Positions 60,996 through 64,000 of a stretch of 64,000 bases of DNA are shown piece by piece. Origin of the DNA: Runella sp. SP2 (GTDB lineage Bacteria; Bacteroidota; Bacteroidia; Cytophagales; Spirosomataceae). A model generated the notes under the pieces. That model did not search any database and was not told the DNA's origin. It was given only the letters and a program-made list of their open reading frames with translations. The position numbers were made by a program, and so were the translations under genes. Each line of letters opens with the position of its first letter. Position 1 is the first letter of the stretch. The DNA is taken from positions 5,208,001 to 5,272,000 of the forward strand of contig NZ_CP031030.1 in the NCBI RefSeq assembly GCF_003711225.1. Direction: 5' to 3'.

Positions 60996-63881
60996 TTATG
61001 GGTTCATTTTTAGTTTCAAAAACTCAGCCGTGTAGTTATTTTCTAGCGCCAACATACTCTCAGGCGTACCCGCAAACGTAATGTAGCCGCCCTTGTCTCC
61101 CCCTTCTGGCCCCAAATCAATGATCCAATCGGCCGATTTTATGACTTCGACGTTGTGCTCAATAACAATCACGGTATCTCCCTGATTGACCAGCGCATTG
61201 ATGGATTTTAACAGTTTTTGAATGTCGTGAAAATGGAGCCCCGTGGTCGGTTCGTCAAAAATAAAGAGCGAACGCCCTTGATTAGGGTTCGATTTGCTCA
61301 AGAAGAAGGCCAGTTTTACCCGTTGGGCTTCACCTCCTGAAAGGGTATTAGAAGATTGCCCCAGCTTGATGTATCCCAGCCCCACGTCTTTCAATGGTTG
61401 AAGACGATCGGCCAATTTAGGTTCTTCTTGCTGGAAGAACTCAATGGCTTCGTCAATCGTCATATTTAAAATATCCGAAATATCAGCTGAGTTTCCATCG
61501 GGACGTTGATAGCGGACATCCAGCACTTCTTGTTTGAAACGCTTTCCACCACAACCTTCACATTTGAGGTAAATATCGGCCATGAACTGCATTTCAATTT
61601 TTACTTGACCTTCACCTTGGCAGGTTTCGCAGCGCCCACCCTCGACGTTGAAAGAGAAATGAGAAGGTTTGTACCCCCTGGCTTTGGCCAAGGGCACATC
61701 GCTCATCATTTGGCGAATGTAATCATAAGCTTTGATGTACGTAACGGGATTGGAACGAGACGATTTTCCGATGGGATTTTGATCCACCATTTCTAAGTTA
61801 TCAATTCGCTCAACGCTCCCCGTCAGGTTGGCGTATTTGCCCGCATCTTCGTTGTATTCTCCTTTTACGCGAGCCAAGGCGGGGAATAAAATCTTCCGAA
61901 TCAGCGTCGATTTTCCCGAACCCGACACCCCCGTCACGACCGTCAGCGTCCCCAACGGAAATTTCACGTCCACGTCTTTCAGGTTATTTTCTTTGGCTCC
62001 CGTCAACTCCAACCAATGCGTCGCTTTCCGACGGAAGGTGGGAACTGGTACTTGGTCGCGGCCTGTGAGGAAATCGATGGTGTGGGATACAGGTACTTGG
62101 TCGTCGTTCTGTCCTCGTAATTCGTCATTATTAATTTCCTCCCAACTCCCCTGCCAAACCACTTCTCCACCCAAATTTCCTGCATCTGGGCCGATGTCGA
62201 TGATTTGATCGGCGGCGCGCATGACTTCTTCCTCGTGTTCAACCACAATTACGGTATTGCCCATGTCGCGCAGTGACTCCAACACACTTACTAACTTTCG
62301 GGTATCACGCGGGTGAAGGCCAATGCTTGGTTCGTCCAAAATGTACATTGAACCTACCAAGGCACTACCCAATGACGTTGCCAACTTAATCCGTTGAAAT
62401 TCTCCGCCTGAAAGCGAATTAGTAAGACGGTTGAGCGTCAAATAACCTAGCCCCACGCGGTTCATGTATTCCAAACGGTTTTCAATTTCAATCAAAATTC
62501 GTTTGGCCACGCCGTATTGAAAATCGGGTAAAGTGAGGTTTTGGAAAAATTGTAACACCTCCGAAATTGGCATCAAAACCAAGTCAGTAATGGAAGTACC
62601 ATTTATTTTTACGTAACTCGCATCCTGACGCAAACGAGAGCCTCGACATTCGGGGCAGTTGGTTCGACCTCGGTATCGCGACAACATCACACGGTATTGT
62701 ACTTTGTGCGTCTGCGATTCTAAATGGTCAAAAAAGGCCGTTAGACCCTCAAAATAGCTATTTCCCGTCCAAAGTAACGCTTTCTGGTCTTCGGTTAAAT
62801 CTTTATAAGCACGATGGATGGGGAAATCAAAACGGATACCGTGACGAAGCAAAGGCGCTAACCATTCGCTCATTTTTTCGGAACGCCAAGGGGCAATTGC
62901 TCCCTCAAATACCGAAAGATTTTTATCGGGAATCACCAGTTCGGGGTCTAGCCCCAGTACTTTTCCAAAACCTTCGCAGCGTTTGCAAGCGCCGTAAGGG
63001 TTATTAAAGCTGAAAAGATTAACGCTAGGTTCTTCAAATTTTAGCCCATCTAATTCAAACTTATCAGAAAACGAACGTTTTTCTCCGCCGACCACTTTTA
63101 TCCAGCACAACCCTTCTCCTTCAAAAAAGGCCGTTTGTACCGAATCCGAAAGACGGAAAAGCGTATCTTCGTCCTCGTGCTTAATGGCCGCTCGGTCCAC
63201 CAAAATAAATAGCTCCGTTCCCTCCAAAGCTCCTTCAACGTTGCCTTCTTCCAGTAGTTCCTCAATCGAACGTGTTTCGTCACTTACCACGATTCGCGTA
63301 TAGCCTTTGGAAAGTAGAATGGTTAATTCTTGTTCGAGCGTACGATTTTCTTTGATGATAAGCGGCGCCAAAACCATTGCCCGCGTCCCTTCCTCGTGGC
63401 CCATGAGGTAATTGACCACGTCGGTCACCGTGTCTTTGCGCACAATTTCTCCCGAAATAGGCGAGTGAGTTACCCCAATTCGGGCAAAAAGTAATTTCAA
63501 ATAATCGTAGATTTCAGTGGTCGTCCCCACCGTTGAGCGTGGATTTCGGGTATTGACTTTCTGTTCGATGGCTACCGCAGGCGAGATTCCCTTGATGTAA
63601 TCCACTTCGGGCTTTTCCATTCTCCCCAAAAACTGACGGGCATAACTGCTCAAGCTTTCGACGTACATGCGCTGGCCTTCGGCAAAAAGTGTATCGAACG
63701 CCAACGATGATTTGCCCGACCCCGACACACCCGTTACAACAACGAGTTTGTTTCGTGGAATGGCCACATCAATATTTTTGAGATTATTTACTCGCGCTCC
63801 TTTGATGAGGATAAATTTTTTGGGGTCTAGTCCTTCAAAATCAGAAGAAGATACAGTCGGATTACTTGTCGTTTGATTCAT
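60996..63881 (-). CDS. uvrA: UvrABC excinuclease subunit A
   Basis: A 961-residue DNA damage sensor (start [10 protein letters not shown]; a TTG 15 bases upstream is less likely). Two ABC ATPase halves: Walker [13 protein letters not shown] near 50 and [13 protein letters not shown] near 645; ABC signatures [12 protein letters not shown] and [12 protein letters not shown]; Walker B regions [12 protein letters not shown] and [11 protein letters not shown]. Zinc-finger Cys sets are [16 protein letters not shown] and CETCQGEG with CEGCGG. It works with UvrB in nucleotide excision repair. uvrB and uvrC are not adjacent. Confidence 0.97.
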   Translation of the reverse strand: MNQTTSNPTVSSSDFEGLDPKKFILIKGARVNNLKNIDVAIPRNKLVVVTGVSGSGKSSLAFDTLFAEGQRMYVESLSSYARQFLGRMEKPEVDYIKGISPAVAIEQKVNTRNPRSTVGTTTEIYDYLKLLFARIGVTHSPISGEIVRKDTVTDVVNYLMGHEEGTRAMVLAPLIIKENRTLEQELTILLSKGYTRIVVSDETRSIEELLEEGNVEGALEGTELFILVDRAAIKHEDEDTLFRLSDSVQTAFFEGEGLCWIKVVGGEKRSFSDKFELDGLKFEEPSVNLFSFNNPYGACKRCEGFGKVLGLDPELVIPDKNLSVFEGAIAPWRSEKMSEWLAPLLRHGIRFDFPIHRAYKDLTEDQKALLWTGNSYFEGLTAFFDHLESQTHKVQYRVMLSRYRGRTNCPECRGSRLRQDASYVKINGTSITDLVLMPISEVLQFFQNLTLPDFQYGVAKRILIEIENRLEYMNRVGLGYLTLNRLTNSLSGGEFQRIKLATSLGSALVGSMYILDEPSIGLHPRDTRKLVSVLESLRDMGNTVIVVEHEEEVMRAADQIIDIGPDAGNLGGEVVWQGSWEEINNDELRGQNDDQVPVSHTIDFLTGRDQVPVPTFRRKATHWLELTGAKENNLKDVDVKFPLGTLTVVTGVSGSGKSTLIRKILFPALARVKGEYNEDAGKYANLTGSVERIDNLEMVDQNPIGKSSRSNPVTYIKAYDYIRQMMSDVPLAKARGYKPSHFSFNVEGGRCETCQGEGQVKIEMQFMADIYLKCEGCGGKRFKQEVLDVRYQRPDGNSADISDILNMTIDEAIEFFQQEEPKLADRLQPLKDVGLGYIKLGQSSNTLSGGEAQRVKLAFFLSKSNPNQGRSLFIFDEPTTGLHFHDIQKLLKSINALVNQGDTVIVIEHNVEVIKSADWIIDLGPEGGDKGGYITFAGTPESMLALENNYTAEFLKLKMNP

Positions 63882-63902
63882 TGGGCTGGTTTGCAAAACT
63901 CA

Positions 63903-63910
63903 CAAAAGTA
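63903..63910 (-). promoter_or_regulatory. Candidate -7 promoter element of uvrA
   Basis: On the minus strand this reads TACTTTTG, an exact TAnnTTTG match, ending 22 bases before the uvrA ATG. The -33 region shows no clear TTTG at the normal distance. About 90 further bases to the window edge hold no gene that I can see. Confidence 0.4.
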
Positions 63911-64000
63911 GGGAAAACGGCTCCGATATACTAACAATCGCTGAGGTGAGTTCTGGGGTTATAACAAAAAATCGGAGCAATTTGTCTCTTGACAAACTGC

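Overview
The window looks like chromosome from a Bacteroidota bacterium of the order Cytophagales, in the neighbourhood of Runella, Dyadobacter and Spirosoma. The grounds are three SusC/SusD outer-membrane uptake pairs, an ExbB-ExbD-ExbD-TonB operon, a chorismate mutase fused to DAHP synthase, few Shine-Dalgarno sequences, and promoter elements of the Bacteroidota type TTTG-N18-TAnnTTTG. I saw no rRNA, tRNA, insertion sequence, prophage or CRISPR array. Genus-level placement is inference.

Left part (1-11.1 kb): a metallo-beta-lactamase-fold protein running off the left edge, a CPBP membrane protease, an Hsp20 chaperone, glutamate 5-kinase, then a run of secreted hydrolases all on the minus strand: a purple-acid-phosphatase-like phosphoesterase, a glycerophosphodiesterase/esterase fusion, a PhoPQ-related (PqaA) hydrolase, a second glycerophosphodiesterase and a neutral-ceramidase-like protein. 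Between 11.2 and 26.8 kb are three complete SusC-SusD pairs, each followed by its own hairpin terminator, and upstream of them a solitary ECF sigma factor (27.2-27.7 kb). Divergent from the sigma factor are two tandem paralogues that join a beta-propeller to a helical barrel-like domain and resemble no family I can name. Together, 3.8-32.5 kb reads as one large uptake-and-hydrolysis locus, probably for phosphodiester or acylated (lipid-like) substrates; the substrate is inference.

Middle (32.5-44.8 kb): a minus-strand operon encoding the TonB energising machinery (ExbB, two ExbD, TonB), a small membrane protein, a PstS-like lipoprotein and a TPR protein. This could energise the SusC transporters. 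Then come a Gfo/Idh/MocA dehydrogenase, a two-gene metal-handling operon (MerT-like membrane protein and His-rich lipoprotein) behind a perfect palindrome, a MoxR/DUF4350/DUF4129 operon that lacks the usual DUF58 gene, and a small cytochrome c.

Right part (44.9-64 kb) is mostly housekeeping: an MFS transporter, RecX, a ParE/RelE-type toxin-antitoxin pair, argininosuccinate lyase, a PD-(D/E)XK-like protein, an M1 aminopeptidase, DAHP synthase/chorismate mutase, proline dehydrogenase, signal peptidase II with an acidic tail, ClpB, RNase D, a Uma2-type protein with a metalloprotease-like partner, and UvrA. Several intergenic palindromic repeats of different families are scattered through the window.
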